Assembly: GCF_008629695.1 (NCBI RefSeq)
Contig: NZ_VWSH01000003.1
Location: 62,001-126,000 of the forward strand
Origin: Taibaiella lutea
GTDB lineage: Bacteria > Bacteroidota > Bacteroidia > Chitinophagales > Chitinophagaceae
Length of the DNA: 64,000 nt
Direction: 5' to 3'
Part shown: positions 16,611 through 24,765 of the stretch, in pieces
Position numbering within the stretch: position 1 is the first letter of the stretch
Layout: every line of letters begins with the position of its first letter
The notes under the pieces: model-generated
Seen by the model: only the letters and a program-made list of their open reading frames with translations
Database searches by the model: none
Told to the model about the DNA's origin: nothing
Program-made: the position numbers and the translations under genes

Positions 16611-19600
16611 ATGAAAAACTCTAAAATATATTTGGGAGTTATAGGTTGGGTTTGCCTGTTGATACTGGGTATGTCTTCAGTAAAAGCACAAACATTCAAT
16701 CTGAACACTATCGAACCGGACATTATTCCCGCCGGTTCCATACTGGAATGGCATAGCGCCGTGCCGGTAAGCACAGGCAATCTAATAACAAATGATACCG
16801 CTGTAAATCCCGGCATTTACTATGCCGTTTACAAAAAGGGAACCTGTTATAGCGCGCCTTCGCCATTTAAAATAGTAAAAACAGATTGCGGAAGTAATTT
16901 CACGAATCTGTATAAATCTGTAGATACCACAGACAAGCCTGCCGGTACTATTCTGACATTTCATACCATTAAGCCGGTAGATGTATCAAATTTATATTCA
17001 GGCAATGCTCACGTGGCGCCTGTCGGTACTTATTATGCCGCTTTTTACGATCCCGTAAAAGGTTGCTTTACTTTGGCTTCGCCTATCAGGGTGATACCTA
17101 ATATAGCATGTAGCACGAATCCCGATTTTAATGTGACACATATCAATGTTCCCGTGAACGGAAATGTGCATACAAATGATAATGTACCTGCAGGGACCAC
17201 CTATGGAACACCGGTAGCGGGCGGCAGTAACCCGAATACAAGTGTGCCGGTAATGAACCCTGACGGCACTTATACCTTTACTCCGACACAAACAGGCGTA
17301 TATACTTTTTACGTTCCCGTATGTTCTGCGGATACTACTATTGGTTGTGTAAATGAAACATTGACCATAACAGTGACAAATCCTTATGGCAGCAATCCTC
17401 CGATTGTAAATCCCGACATTTCAGTTGTTGACAGTGGTAGTATAGTAACGATTCCTGTTTTGGACAATGATCAACCGGGCAATCCGGGTGGCCATTTCGG
17501 ACCTCCGGTACCAAGTGATCCGCCGAACGGAACGGTAACTACAACTCCCGGAGGGGATATTGTGTATACTCCCGATCCCGGTTTTACAGGCGTAGATTCC
17601 TTTACTTATACGGTATGCGATACAACCGCAAATCCTGATTTATGTCGTAGCAGTACAGTAACGGTCAACGTGAATCCGGGGCCATCTCCCAACATTATCC
17701 TTGCAAGCGATGATTTTGTGAAAATCTCTATGAATACTATGGCGGCGGGCAATGTGACAAGCAATGATATGGATCCTAACGGAGACCCTATGAAGGTGAC
17801 TGCCCAGAATATATATACAGCGAGTGTCGGCACTTTTGTGTTAGACACATCAGGTAATTACAGCTTCACACCTGACGAAGACTTTTTCGGTTCTGTGAAC
17901 TTTCCTTATACCGTATGCGATACAGCAGGCCACTGCGCTACGGCAACATTGTACATACTGGTAGATCCGGTAAACACTTTGAACCCTGATTTTAATATTA
18001 CCCATTTGAATACTCCTGTAAATGGTGATGTAAGCACTAATGATAATTCTGTATCAGGTACGCTATATGGCACCCCTATTGCAGGTACAGGGAACTCATC
18101 GACGGATGTCCCTCAGATGCAGACAAACGGCACCTATACATTTACACCAACGAATACGGGCGTGTATGTCTTTAATGTTCCGGTATGTCCTCCGGGTATG
18201 ACCATTGATTGTCCTACGGAAACATTGACGATAACAGTAACGAATCCTTATACTCCCGGAGGCAGCAACCCTCCTGTTGTGAATCCTGATATTTCAGTGG
18301 TTGACAGCGGCAGCACGGTAACCATTCCGGTTCTGGACAACGACCAGCCCGGCAACCCCGGCGGTTCGTTCGGCCCACCGACGGTAACAGATCCTCCACA
18401 TGGAACGGTAACTACGACTCCCGGCGGAGAAATTATTTATACACCCGATCCCGGCTTCACAGGAGTAGATACATTTACCTATACCGTATGTGACACAACA
18501 GTGGTTCCTTCATTATGCGGCACGACGACTGTTACGGTGAATGTAAATACTCCAGGAGCAGCAAATACTATATTGGCCAACGATGATTATGTCAATATCA
18601 AAATGAACACGACCGCAAACGGCAATGTGATGAGCAACGATATAGATCCTGACGGCGATCCTATTATGGTTACAACTCAGAATACTACTACTGCTGCAGG
18701 TACTTTTGTGGTAGATGCAACAGGTAACTACACCTTTACCCCTGCTGCCGGGACACATGGCCCTGTGCAGATACCTTATACCGTATGTGACACGGCAGGC
18801 AACTGCACTACAGCAACGCTGCATGTATTGATAGACCCCGTAAATACATTGGAGCCTGACTTTAACGTTACGAACATCAATACGCCTGTAAGCGGTAACT
18901 TATCTACGAATGATGAATTGGTAAGCGGTAGTACGTTCGGCACCCCTGTAGCGAATACAGGTAATCCCACTGCGGACTTGCCAACCTTAAACAGCAATGG
19001 CTCCTACAGCTTTACCCCGGATACGGCAGGTGTTTATACCTTCTATGTTCCGGTATGTGCACCAGGTCAGCCTGCACCATGCCCGACAGAAACGCTTACA
19101 ATAACTGTGCTTAATCCATTTACTCCGGTATTCCCGCCGGTGGTGAACCCGGACAATGCAACAGGCAGGAGCGATTCTACCATAACAATCAATATAACCG
19201 GAAACGATGACCCTACCTCACCGGGAGGTTCATTCGGGACGCCGGGTATTACCACGCCTCCTTCAAACGGAACGGTTGTTGTAAATACAAACGGAACGGT
19301 GGATTATACGCCGACACCGGGCTTTACAGGCGTCGATTCGTTCACTTATACAATTTGCGATACAGTACCAACGCCGGACCAATGCGGTTCTGCAACGGTA
19401 ACCGTAAATGTATTGCCGCCGAACGCCATCAACAGCGTTGCAGCAAATGACGACTACGCAAATACCTATGGTACGGTGCCTGCAACTGGTAATGTATTAC
19501 TGAATGATAATGATCCCGAAGGTGGAACATTAACCGTAACATCTCAAAATGTTACAACACCACAGGGTACATTGACCTTATCCGACAACGGCCAATACAC

Positions 19601-20156
19601 CTTTACACCCGCGGCAGGGTTTACAGGTACGACCAGCTTTACTTATACGGTATGCGATAACGGTACACCACAGGCATGTGACCAGGCTACCTTGCATATA
19701 TTGGTAGATAAAGCGCCGGATTATACGCCGCTTGTTTTTGGCTCAAGCACGTTGTTTTCCAATAATGATACAATCAGAAATTTCATCGTGGCTATTTACA
19801 ACGTGAATAACACCATTAATAAAGGGCCTGTAAAATTTAGGATGAGCCAGTCGCTTCCTAACAAGGAATTTATTATTGACCCTGCTATGGCCTCTATCAA
19901 TTATAATGGTAATGCTATTGCGGTGAGTAATGCTGACTGGAACATAGTATTGAATGGAAGCTTTTATGAATTTACATTAAAGCCAAATGCAATCATTACT
20001 CCGAATGGAAGCAAGTATATTGGATTTACGGTAAAAGTACCGGATACTGCACCTTATAACCAGGTACAGCCTGTCACAGCAAATATTATATACCAAAGCG
20101 GTGGTGACAATAATTATTCAAATAACAATTACAGTATTACTATAACCAGAAATTAA
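16611..20156 (+). CDS. Giant surface protein with three A-B-C super-repeats of bacterial Ig/cadherin-like domains
   Basis: This 1181-residue secreted adhesin-like protein starts at the ATG at 16611 (signal peptide about 26 residues, ending SSVKAQ); an in-frame TTG at 16578 is less likely. Residues 27-165 hold two related short domains (PAGSILEWHSAVPV and PAGTILTFHTIKPV). Then come three consecutive super-repeats of about 290 residues. Each consists of A (PDFNVTHINxPVNG...TLTITVTNP), B (VNPDxSVVDSGS...GFTGVDSFTYTVCDT) and C (DDYVxIxMNT..GNVxSNDxDPDGDP...TVCD). The B and C modules fit Big_7/cadherin-like Ig folds. Acidic DPDGDP-type loops could bind calcium (inference). The last 145 residues are unique and contain no T9SS domain. 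Confidence 0.75.
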   Translation: MKNSKIYLGVIGWVCLLILGMSSVKAQTFNLNTIEPDIIPAGSILEWHSAVPVSTGNLITNDTAVNPGIYYAVYKKGTCYSAPSPFKIVKTDCGSNFTNLYKSVDTTDKPAGTILTFHTIKPVDVSNLYSGNAHVAPVGTYYAAFYDPVKGCFTLASPIRVIPNIACSTNPDFNVTHINVPVNGNVHTNDNVPAGTTYGTPVAGGSNPNTSVPVMNPDGTYTFTPTQTGVYTFYVPVCSADTTIGCVNETLTITVTNPYGSNPPIVNPDISVVDSGSIVTIPVLDNDQPGNPGGHFGPPVPSDPPNGTVTTTPGGDIVYTPDPGFTGVDSFTYTVCDTTANPDLCRSSTVTVNVNPGPSPNIILASDDFVKISMNTMAAGNVTSNDMDPNGDPMKVTAQNIYTASVGTFVLDTSGNYSFTPDEDFFGSVNFPYTVCDTAGHCATATLYILVDPVNTLNPDFNITHLNTPVNGDVSTNDNSVSGTLYGTPIAGTGNSSTDVPQMQTNGTYTFTPTNTGVYVFNVPVCPPGMTIDCPTETLTITVTNPYTPGGSNPPVVNPDISVVDSGSTVTIPVLDNDQPGNPGGSFGPPTVTDPPHGTVTTTPGGEIIYTPDPGFTGVDTFTYTVCDTTVVPSLCGTTTVTVNVNTPGAANTILANDDYVNIKMNTTANGNVMSNDIDPDGDPIMVTTQNTTTAAGTFVVDATGNYTFTPAAGTHGPVQIPYTVCDTAGNCTTATLHVLIDPVNTLEPDFNVTNINTPVSGNLSTNDELVSGSTFGTPVANTGNPTADLPTLNSNGSYSFTPDTAGVYTFYVPVCAPGQPAPCPTETLTITVLNPFTPVFPPVVNPDNATGRSDSTITINITGNDDPTSPGGSFGTPGITTPPSNGTVVVNTNGTVDYTPTPGFTGVDSFTYTICDTVPTPDQCGSATVTVNVLPPNAINSVAANDDYANTYGTVPATGNVLLNDNDPEGGTLTVTSQNVTTPQGTLTLSDNGQYTFTPAAGFTGTTSFTYTVCDNGTPQACDQATLHILVDKAPDYTPLVFGSSTLFSNNDTIRNFIVAIYNVNNTINKGPVKFRMSQSLPNKEFIIDPAMASINYNGNAIAVSNADWNIVLNGSFYEFTLKPNAIITPNGSKYIGFTVKVPDTAPYNQVQPVTANIIYQSGGDNNYSNNNYSITITRN
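17113..19715 (+). repeat. Three in-frame super-repeats, about 870 bp each
   Basis: Equivalent points recur near 17118, 17985 and 18855 (module A) and near 17390, 18258 and 19131 (module B), giving a period of about 867-873 bp. Protein similarity is high, while the DNA copies differ at many third codon positions, so the duplications are not recent. Confidence 0.8.
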
Positions 20157-20178
20157 TAATCCAAAAAAAAGCATTAAA

Positions 20179-21291
20179 ATGAAAAAGTTTTTAACAGTAT
20201 TCCTTATTGGACTAATTGGTACAGGTGGCATTGCTTTCGCACAGCCGGGAGATTTCGCTATTGCTATAAGCACCATTCCTGCCACAACATCATTAAATCA
20301 ATTTGTAACATATCAGGTTCAGATATTAAATTACGGACCGGGTACTTATCCTGTACGTAGCGTAATGGCGACTATCCAGGCACCCTCAAATGGCAAAATA
20401 GTTGGCTTTGATAATATTGCGGATACGGCCGACTGGGAGATTTACAGTTTGACCACTACCTCCAATCCCGGAGGCGGTGGCAATGTTGCAGTAATTGTCA
20501 ATAAAGTAGCCATGACGGATGGTTATCAGAAATATCCCAATCTAAAAATGCAGGCTGTAGTTGTTGATGGCCCTAAAACACATATTGCCAATATTGGATA
20601 TTATACAGATCCTTTAAATATTGATGGGCCTTTACCACCTAATAATGCTATTTATGGAAATAATGATGCCAACAATGATAACAGTCAGTCATCTTTAACC
20701 GTAACGATTCCGCTACCGTTGGATTTCACAGATATCAATGCGGTATGGAGCAGTAATGATGCGATAGTTAACTGGGATGTTGCAAGGGAAGTGAACAATG
20801 AGTATTTCAGTATCGAACGTTCCTTTGACGGCAAAACCTTTACACAGGTAGGTACGGTAAAAAGCATAGGCAACCACGAAGAAGCAGCGAAATACAATTA
20901 TACAGACAAAGGCGCAAAAGAAAAGACAATGGATAAAGTTGGTTACAGGATAAAGCAAGTGGATTATAACGGAAAATCAACTACATCTAAAATTGTCTGG
21001 CTGATTAACAAGGGAGGAAAAAGCAACAGCGCCTATATCTACCCCAACCCGGTAAGAACCAACAATACCTTTGCATTTGTGTATGAAAACTATGAAGGGG
21101 GAAGCGGTGATTTGAACATCAACATCCTGGATGTACACGGCAAGCTTGTATATACCACTACCATGTCTGTCATTAAAGGTAAAAACGAAACAAGCATTAA
21201 TATATCGGCACTGGCTGCGGGCGCTTACTTCGTGAAATATGATAATGCAGGCATGAACATTAACGGCACAATCAGATTAATCAAAGATTAA
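20179..21291 (+). CDS. Secreted T9SS cargo protein, third gene of the surface-protein operon
   Basis: The product is 370 residues with a signal peptide (MKKFLTVFLIGLIGTGGIAFA, then QPGDF). Residues 25-175 resemble a DUF11/conserved-repeat beta domain (LNQFVTYQVQILNYGPGTYPV...VMATIQAP). The middle has the pre-sorting segment common to cargo proteins (DINAVWSSNDAIVNWDVARE, EYFSIERSFDGKTFTQVG, GYRIKQVDYNGKS). It ends with a T9SS type A domain (YIYPNPVRTNNTFAF, LAAGAYFVKY). It lies 22 bp after the giant repeat protein and is the only member of this three-gene set with a sorting domain; it could act as surface anchor or partner for the other two (speculative). Confidence 0.78.
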   Translation: MKKFLTVFLIGLIGTGGIAFAQPGDFAIAISTIPATTSLNQFVTYQVQILNYGPGTYPVRSVMATIQAPSNGKIVGFDNIADTADWEIYSLTTTSNPGGGGNVAVIVNKVAMTDGYQKYPNLKMQAVVVDGPKTHIANIGYYTDPLNIDGPLPPNNAIYGNNDANNDNSQSSLTVTIPLPLDFTDINAVWSSNDAIVNWDVAREVNNEYFSIERSFDGKTFTQVGTVKSIGNHEEAAKYNYTDKGAKEKTMDKVGYRIKQVDYNGKSTTSKIVWLINKGGKSNSAYIYPNPVRTNNTFAFVYENYEGGSGDLNINILDVHGKLVYTTTMSVIKGKNETSINISALAAGAYFVKYDNAGMNINGTIRLIKD

Positions 21292-21302
21292 AATAAAGGA
21301 AC

Positions 21303-21355
21303 AGCAACAAACAAGATGCCACCCCGGATTTCGGGGCGGCATCTTGTTTGTTGCT
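21303..21355. terminator. 24-bp bidirectional terminator between convergent genes
   Basis: The inverted repeat beginning AGCAACAAACAAGATGCC is 24 bp with one imperfect pair (A/C on the plus transcript, G-U wobble on the minus transcript) and a 5-nt loop. The wobble suggests the minus-strand gene uses it at least as well as the plus-strand operon. Confidence 0.82.
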
Positions 21356-21387
21356 GCGACTTGCAGAAAAGAGACGCAATATTGCCA

Positions 21388-22134
21388 TTACACTTCGGGA
21401 GTTGCAGGTCCATCACCTCCTTTCCCTTTTGAATGTCTTTTAGCGAGGATATCGGCATAATATTTGCGGCCATTATTCACCATGTCCAGCAATTTGACAT
21501 AGAAATCGGTTTTCTTGCGCTTTGCCATAGCAAGTATGTCCTTTGCTACATCGTCGTACATCAGCTTCATATCTTTGCGCAGCAATTTTGTGTTAAATAC
21601 TTCTTTGGTACCAAGTGCAGTGGAGCGTTTGTTGAACAGTTCATCGAAAGTGACGGCGGCCTGGCTCAGCCTTTGCAGCAGGACCGAAAGATTCAGTGTT
21701 CCGCGGGCAAAATCGCTTGTTTCCTTGTTCCATTCGTCCAGCAGCAGCTGTATGCTTTTGCTTTCCGCTTCATAATTTTCATTTTCAATACCGGTATACT
21801 TGCCCATGATAATTTTAGCCTTTGCATAAGCCGCTTGCTCCTCCTCAATATCACTGAATTCATATACCGAAATCATTTTGTTGAGGGCACTGATACGGTA
21901 GTCGCGTTGCTGATCGAGCACCAGCAATTGTGCCGATTGCTCCTGTGCTATGATTTGCTGTAAAGCCTTGTCGTACTCCACCGAGAGGGTGTTCAGTTTT
22001 TTTAACTGTAAATAAAGTTCCGGGTCTTCGGAAAGGTCCAGATTTAAAGAATCAATGTCATTAGACAAACGGACAATAAACTGGCCGAATTCTACATTAT
22101 GCAGACGAGCATTGTCGAGAGCGTGTAATTTCAT
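21388..22134 (-). CDS. DUF6261 family protein
   Basis: The product is a 248-residue cytoplasmic, all-helical, acidic protein of unknown role. It begins MKLHALDNARLHNVEFGQFI, the N-terminal pattern I associate with the Bacteroidota-restricted DUF6261 family. The frame extends 14 codons upstream, but the start at 22134 matches that pattern. There is no signal peptide or membrane segment. Helices such as QEQSAQLLVLDQQRDYRISALNKM and KLLRKDMKLMYDDVAKDILAM suggest a four-helix or coiled-coil bundle. Its 5' flank carries a 41-bp tandem repeat tract. The family assignment is from memory and is moderate; no function is proposed. Confidence 0.6.
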   Translation of the reverse strand: MKLHALDNARLHNVEFGQFIVRLSNDIDSLNLDLSEDPELYLQLKKLNTLSVEYDKALQQIIAQEQSAQLLVLDQQRDYRISALNKMISVYEFSDIEEEQAAYAKAKIIMGKYTGIENENYEAESKSIQLLLDEWNKETSDFARGTLNLSVLLQRLSQAAVTFDELFNKRSTALGTKEVFNTKLLRKDMKLMYDDVAKDILAMAKRKKTDFYVKLLDMVNNGRKYYADILAKRHSKGKGGDGPATPEV

Positions 22135-22260
22135 AAATAAGAGATTTTTTATCTCCAAATATACTATTTTATGCAAATCGAATCATATTTATTCAAAAAT
22201 TTTCATACCGACAGGCTATAATTAAAATCCCCGAAGGTACTCTTGCCCGTCATCGGCTTC

Positions 22261-22506
22261 TTCTCATCGGAAAGGAAGTATTGTTGTTAACCATTTGGTT
22301 CTTCTCAACGGGAAGAAGATATTGTTCTTCCACATCGCATTTTTCTTATCTGGAAGGAGACATTGTTGTTCAATATTTGGCTTTTCTCATAAGGAAGAAA
22401 TCGTTGTTGTTCAACATTTGGTTCTTTTCACAGGGAAGCGTGCATTGTTCTTCACCAACACCTTCTTCTGATTGAGAATAAGGTGTTGGCCTTTCACATT
22501 TGTTTC
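22261..22506. repeat. 41-bp tandem repeat tract, about six units
   Basis: Units start at 22261, 22302, 22343, 22384, 22425 and 22466, an exact 41-bp spacing. Each opens with TTCTC-like sequence, then 3-5 variable bases, then GGAA or GAAG, and continues with ATTGTTGTT and ATTTGGTT-like sequence. The TTCTC/GGAAGAA halves are inverted repeats, so every unit can form a small hairpin. The sixth unit joins a longer hairpin (CCAACACCTT at 22455 with AAGGTGTTGG at 22480). Degenerate copies may extend to about 22220 and 22545. Confidence 0.8.
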
Positions 22507-22596
22507 TTTGGGAAGATGCTATGGCATGTCGCTGTTTAGGACAGGATAGCATTATAACAATTGGCTTTTCCCAGGCACAATTTTACAATGCGCGTC

Positions 22597-22638
22597 TAAC
22601 AGAAATGGCTGTCCGGATCCGGACAGCCATTTCTGTTA
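22597..22638. terminator. Perfect 42-nt palindrome after guaA
   Basis: The sequence from TAACAGAAATGGCTGTCCGG to its exact complement forms a 21-bp half-stem centred on GGATCC. It lies 19 bp past the guaA stop codon on the minus strand. The T-rich side is on the plus strand, so its polarity is unclear, but the position fits a terminator. Confidence 0.72.
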
Positions 22639-22656
22639 TTTTATTATTTTAATGTT

Positions 22657-24189
22657 TTATTCCCACTCAATAGTTGCAGGAGGCTTGCTACTGATATCAT
22701 ATACCACACGGTTGATACCGCGGACATGATTGATAATATCGTTAGATACTTTTGCCAGAAATTCATAAGGCAGATGCGCCCAATCGGCCGTCATGCCATC
22801 TACAGATGTTACGGCTCTCAATGCAACTGTAAATTCATAGGTACGTTCATCGCCCATAACACCTACACTTTGTACGGGAAGCAGGATGGTACCGGCCTGC
22901 CATACTTTGTCGTAGTTTTCAGAATCGCGTAATGCCTGGATGTAGATATGATCTGCATCTTGCAACATCGCTACCTTTTCCGGTGTAATGGCACCCAAAA
23001 TACGGATGGCTAAACCAGGGCCGGGGAAAGGATGGCGCTTTAAGAAGATATCATCCAGATGCAATTCCTTACCTGCGCGGCGCACTTCATCTTTGAATAA
23101 GAAACGCAATGGTTCTACCAGTTGCATATTCATTTTTTCAGGAAGACCTCCTACGTTATGATGCGATTTGATAGTAACAGACGGACCGTTAACAGAAACC
23201 GATTCAATAACATCGGGATAAATAGTGCCCTGACCCAGGAATTTTACATCTTTCAATTCAATCGCTTCTTCCTGGAAGATATCGATGAATAATTTTCCGA
23301 TGATTTTACGCTTTCCTTCAGGGTCGCTTACTCCGGCAAGCTCATCGTAAAAACGTTGTTTGGCATCCACACCTTTTACATTCAGTCCGAGGTGTTTATA
23401 ACCTTCCATCACCTGTTCAAACTCACCTTTACGAAGCAGGCCGTTATCTACGAATATGCAATATAAACGGTCGCCGATAGCACGATGAATAAGGGTTGCA
23501 GCAACAGTGGAGTCAACGCCTCCGCTTAATGCCATCACTACTTTTTCATTACCTACTTTTTCCTTGATGGCTGCGATGGATTCTTCAACAAAATGTGCAG
23601 GTGTAAAGCTTTGGCCGCAACCGCAAACATCTACTACAAAGTTTTTAAGAATCTGACGGCCGTCCGTACTATGCGTTACTTCCGGGTGGAACTGAATGCC
23701 GTATACGGGATTAGGATAATTATTTGCTTTATAAGCTGCTACAGGAATACTTGCTGTAGTCGCCAGTAATGTAAATGATTCGGGTAATTCTTTTACAGAA
23801 TCACTATGGCTCATCCATACCTGCGTTTCGTCGGAAACAGTATTGAAAAGAACTCCTTTATCCTTGAAATGAAGATGTGCACGGCCAAATTCCCTGCTGT
23901 TGGACTTGGCTACTACTCCTCCGTTCTGCTGAGCAATCAATTGTGCGCCATAACAAACACCTAATACAGGAACCTCCTTTGCAAGCACTGCTATATCAGG
24001 CTTTGGAGCATGCGCTTCATTTACGGAATAGGGGCTTCCTGAAAGAATAATGCCTTTAATATCAGGTGTGATTTCCACTGGCTTCAGGCAAGGCACAATT
24101 TCGCAATAGATGTTCAGCTCCCTTACGCCACGAGCAATAAGCTGTGTGTATTGGGAACCAAAATCAAGGATAAGAATTTTCTCCGTCAT
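22657..24189 (-). CDS. guaA: GMP synthase (glutamine-hydrolysing)
   Basis: GuaA converts XMP, glutamine and ATP to GMP. The 510-residue protein has the class I amidotransferase domain first (oxyanion ILSGSPYSV, nucleophile Cys79 in GVCYGAQ, and His/Glu in QFHPEVTHS), then the ATP pyrophosphatase domain (PP-loop ALSGGVDST near residue 220, [12 protein letters not shown]) and the C-terminal dimerisation domain ([16 protein letters not shown], ending PPATIEWE). All catalytic positions are present and the length is normal. A DUF3467 gene lies 48 bp upstream on the same strand with no terminator between, so the two are probably co-transcribed. Confidence 0.98.
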   Translation of the reverse strand: MTEKILILDFGSQYTQLIARGVRELNIYCEIVPCLKPVEITPDIKGIILSGSPYSVNEAHAPKPDIAVLAKEVPVLGVCYGAQLIAQQNGGVVAKSNSREFGRAHLHFKDKGVLFNTVSDETQVWMSHSDSVKELPESFTLLATTASIPVAAYKANNYPNPVYGIQFHPEVTHSTDGRQILKNFVVDVCGCGQSFTPAHFVEESIAAIKEKVGNEKVVMALSGGVDSTVAATLIHRAIGDRLYCIFVDNGLLRKGEFEQVMEGYKHLGLNVKGVDAKQRFYDELAGVSDPEGKRKIIGKLFIDIFQEEAIELKDVKFLGQGTIYPDVIESVSVNGPSVTIKSHHNVGGLPEKMNMQLVEPLRFLFKDEVRRAGKELHLDDIFLKRHPFPGPGLAIRILGAITPEKVAMLQDADHIYIQALRDSENYDKVWQAGTILLPVQSVGVMGDERTYEFTVALRAVTSVDGMTADWAHLPYEFLAKVSNDIINHVRGINRVVYDISSKPPATIEWE

Positions 24190-24237
24190 TGTATTATTGG
24201 TAAAAATGAAAATTTGGTTTAAGCTTACTGAAGCATA

Positions 24238-24549
24238 TTATGCTTCGGCAGTAGGGCCGCCAAAAGTAAATGGAAGGCTGTTTTGCTCCGGATCTTTAAT
24301 AACACCAAACTGGCTTTCGTAACGTTTAATGTTATCAATCATTGCCAACATAAATTTCTTTGCATGTTGCGGAGTCATGATAATTCTTGATTTTACTTTC
24401 GGTTTTGGAATGCCCGGCATTAAATTGATGTAATCAACTACAAATTCAGCGAAAGAATGGTTGATAATAGCAAGATTAGCATAAGTACCGTCCGCCATTT
24501 CTTCCGTAAGTTCTATATTGATTTGTTGTTCCTGATTTTGATTGTCCAT
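24238..24549 (-). CDS. DUF3467 family protein
   Basis: The product is a 103-residue cytoplasmic protein with INIELTEEMADGTYANLAII near the start, HSFAEFVVDYINLMPG, and KVKSRIIMTPQHAKKFMLAM followed by a Tyr/Phe-rich C-terminus. This is the characteristic DUF3467 pattern, known across Bacteroidota and other bacteria without an assigned function. It is the first gene of the unit with guaA. There is no signal peptide or metal motif. Possible links to RNA polymerase or nucleotide metabolism cannot be judged from this sequence. Confidence 0.85.
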   Translation of the reverse strand: MDNQNQEQQINIELTEEMADGTYANLAIINHSFAEFVVDYINLMPGIPKPKVKSRIIMTPQHAKKFMLAMIDNIKRYESQFGVIKDPEQNSLPFTFGGPTAEA

Positions 24550-24765
24550 TATGAATAAATTATTGATATTTGAAAGAGGTGCAAAGGTAATTTAATATAG
24601 TGGAGAAAAAAAGGATTTTAGCTTACATGCTAACTCATGATTAATTTATTCATTTATCGATAATTTTCATTGATTTTTGTTAATTTGTCGTCTATTTTGG
24701 TTATAAAACCATCCTCTATCTACCTGTTTAACCAGAAAAAATTTGTCGAGTATAAATCATAGCAT

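Larger units (their letters stand above)
22135..22656 (-). other. 522 bp region between guaA and the DUF6261 gene
   Basis: The region contains the tandem repeat tract (22261-22506), degenerate flanking copies, and the guaA palindrome (22597-22638). The 64-codon plus-strand ORF across the repeats is an artefact: a 41-bp period is not a multiple of three, and the reading shows no protein periodicity. Confidence 0.65.

Noticed and set aside
22281-22475. 64-codon plus-strand ORF across the 41-bp repeats
   Set aside because: The 41-bp period is not a multiple of three, so the reading has no protein periodicity; it is a by-product of the repeat.
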